Shown here: positions 63,167 to 64,000 of the stretch, piece by piece | Layout of the letters: the number at the start of each line of letters is the position of its first letter | Position numbering within the stretch: position 1 is the first letter of the stretch | NCBI GenBank assembly: GCA_038532735.1 | Contig: JBCBAC010000001.1 | Coordinates: 1-64,000 of the forward strand | Origin: JAHTBL01 sp038532735 | Lineage (GTDB): Bacteria; Pseudomonadota; Alphaproteobacteria; Rhodobacterales; Rhodobacteraceae | Direction of reading: 5' to 3' | Length of the DNA: 64,000 nucleotides | Program-made: the position numbers and the translations under genes | The notes under the pieces: model-generated | Told to the model about the DNA's origin: nothing | What the model saw: the letters and a program-made list of their open reading frames with translations, nothing else | The model's database searches: none

Positions 63167-63883
63167 ATGACCGCCGTTTCCATCGTGATCCCAATGAAAA
63201 ACGAGGCTGGCAATGTCGCGTCCGTTGTGGCCGAGATTGCCGAGGCCTGTGCAGAGGTCGCCTACGAGATTATTATCGTGGATGATGGCTCGACCGATGG
63301 CACCGGCGACATCGCGCGCGGGCTGGATCATCCAGTGCGCGTTCTGCGCAATGACCGTTCGGGTGGGCAAAGCGCAGCCGTGCATAGCGGTGTTCTGGTG
63401 GCCAAGGCTGACGTGATCTGCACCTTGGATGGCGACGGCCAGAACCCACCGTCCGAGCTGCCCAAGCTCTACAAACCGCTGCTAGCGGACACCGAGAACC
63501 GGGTGGGGCTGGTGGCCGGACAACGCGTCGACCGGCAGGACACCAACGCCAAGAAATGGGCCTCCAAGGCCGCCAATAAGCTGCGCTCTGCCATTCTGAA
63601 TGATGGCACGCGGGATACAGGCTGCGGGCTCAAAGGGTTCCGCCGGGACGCCTTCCTGCGGCTACCGTTCTTCAACCATATGCACCGCTACTTGCCTGCG
63701 CTTTTCAAACGTGATGGGTGGGAGGTTGTTCTGGTCGACGTCAGCCACCGCGAGCGCGCGGCGGGCAGCAGCAACTACACCAATCTGCAGCGCGCTTTCG
63801 TCGGGATTTGGGACCTCATGGGGGTCGCTTGGCTGATCCGCCGCCGCAAGACTGCAACGCCAACGGAGGTCAGCGATGGATAG
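63167..63883 (+). CDS. family 2 glycosyltransferase (DPM/ArnC-like)
   Basis: A 238-residue GT-A transferase. VSIVIPMKNEAGNV opens the fold, IIIVDDGSTDGTGD binds the nucleotide, and CTLDGDGQNPP contains the metal-binding DxD. There is no C-terminal pair of membrane helices, so it matches the dolichyl/undecaprenyl-phosphate mannose synthase type that makes lipid-linked sugars. The LAB_N gene begins eight bases before its stop, so the two are coupled. The sugar is unknown. Confidence 0.9.
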   Translation: MTAVSIVIPMKNEAGNVASVVAEIAEACAEVAYEIIIVDDGSTDGTGDIARGLDHPVRVLRNDRSGGQSAAVHSGVLVAKADVICTLDGDGQNPPSELPKLYKPLLADTENRVGLVAGQRVDRQDTNAKKWASKAANKLRSAILNDGTRDTGCGLKGFRRDAFLRLPFFNHMHRYLPALFKRDGWEVVLVDVSHRERAAGSSNYTNLQRAFVGIWDLMGVAWLIRRRKTATPTEVSDG

Positions 63884-64000
63884 CGTCTTTGCGTGGCTCA
63901 AGGTCGACAGCTATCTGGAGTTTTGGTGGGTTGCCTTTGGCCTCTTTGGTCAACTGCTATTCACCGGGCGGTTTCTGGTTCAATGGATTGCGTCCGAGCG
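63876..64000 (+). CDS. LAB_N (lipid A biosynthesis N-terminal-like) membrane protein, 5' end
   Basis: The window ends inside this gene after 41 codons. ATG 63876 follows GGAGG. The visible part, MDSVFAWLKVDSYLEFWWVA followed by FGLFGQLLFTGRFLVQWIASE, is one hydrophobic helix with the FTGRFLVQWIASE motif of the LAB_N domain. Such proteins often sit between a DPM-like glycosyltransferase and a membrane transferase, in a lipid-linked-sugar module that decorates the cell surface. The rest of the protein lies outside the window. Confidence 0.85.
   Translation, partial: MDSVFAWLKVDSYLEFWWVAFGLFGQLLFTGRFLVQWIASE

Noticed and set aside
61922..63385. Minus-strand 487-codon frame over the tRNA and LacI gene
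   Set aside because: It runs through the tRNA and the antisense of a regulator with a clear helix-turn-helix.

Overview
The window looks like a stretch of chromosome from a marine member of the Rhodobacteraceae (Roseobacter group, Alphaproteobacteria). Signs are the high-GC coding, a CcrM-type GANTC methyltransferase next to rnhB, an acidic Rhodobacterales-type porin, the DUF3576-leuS-lptE-holA order, the pmbA-cysQ-like-DUF4170-kdtA-like-lpxK order, DciA beside a DsbA-like protein and MutY, and a Hint-terminated RTX protein. No species can be named from the sequence alone.

Layout. 1-9.7 kb: tail of a PhoX-like phosphatase, a lipoprotein, a 1-Cys peroxiredoxin, an aldehyde dehydrogenase, a minus-strand chain thiolase > fRMsr > LysE > GFA > RluA joined by four ATGA overlaps, an orphan STAS/anti-sigma kinase pair, a gamma-glutamyltransferase homologue and HspQ. 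9.7-22.5 kb: AEC transporter, lytic transglycosylase lipoprotein, lolA, ftsK, DapC-like aminotransferase, amidase, UbiH-like monooxygenase, Trm112-like protein, LON-domain protein, CnoX-like thioredoxin, exonuclease III and an OmpR-type (CenR-like) regulator. 22.6-34.8 kb: RibBA-like GTP cyclohydrolase II, L,D-transpeptidase, YggS, TPR-sulfotransferase, porin, DUF3576-leuS-lptE-holA, a flavoprotein and an MscS channel. 34.8-36.3 kb: an HNH nuclease gene followed by a low-GC two-gene cassette flanked by two copies of the HNH 3' end. 36.3-50 kb: crotonase/SDR pair, DUF2125, the pmbA to lpxK envelope cluster, dsbA-like, dciA, mutY, alkB, a secreted orphan, ccrM and rnhB.

50-62 kb is the most unusual part. 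It holds a divergent pair of orphan secreted proteins with two palindromic operators between them, a two-TM protein ending in an OmpR-type winged helix, an orphan 164-residue protein, a 1747-residue RTX/PA14/Hint surface or secreted protein, and a decayed autotransporter interrupted by three in-frame stops and a frameshift. The far end is marked by a tRNA-Arg(CCT). From 62 kb onward there is a LacI-family regulator with a perfect palindromic operator, a family 2 glycosyltransferase and the start of a LAB_N membrane protein.

How the parts fit. Most genes are housekeeping: outer-membrane biogenesis (lolA, lptE, lpxK, kdtA-like, porin), replication and cell cycle (ftsK, holA, dciA, ccrM, rnhB, mutY, xthA), redox protection and metabolism. 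The best candidates for undescribed biology are the membrane-tethered winged-helix locus with its operators, the HNH-linked cassette, and the kdtA-like gene that lacks expected catalytic residues. The three GANTC sites ahead of ccrM suggest methylation feedback. All product calls are by eye from motifs and gene order; none was checked by a database search.
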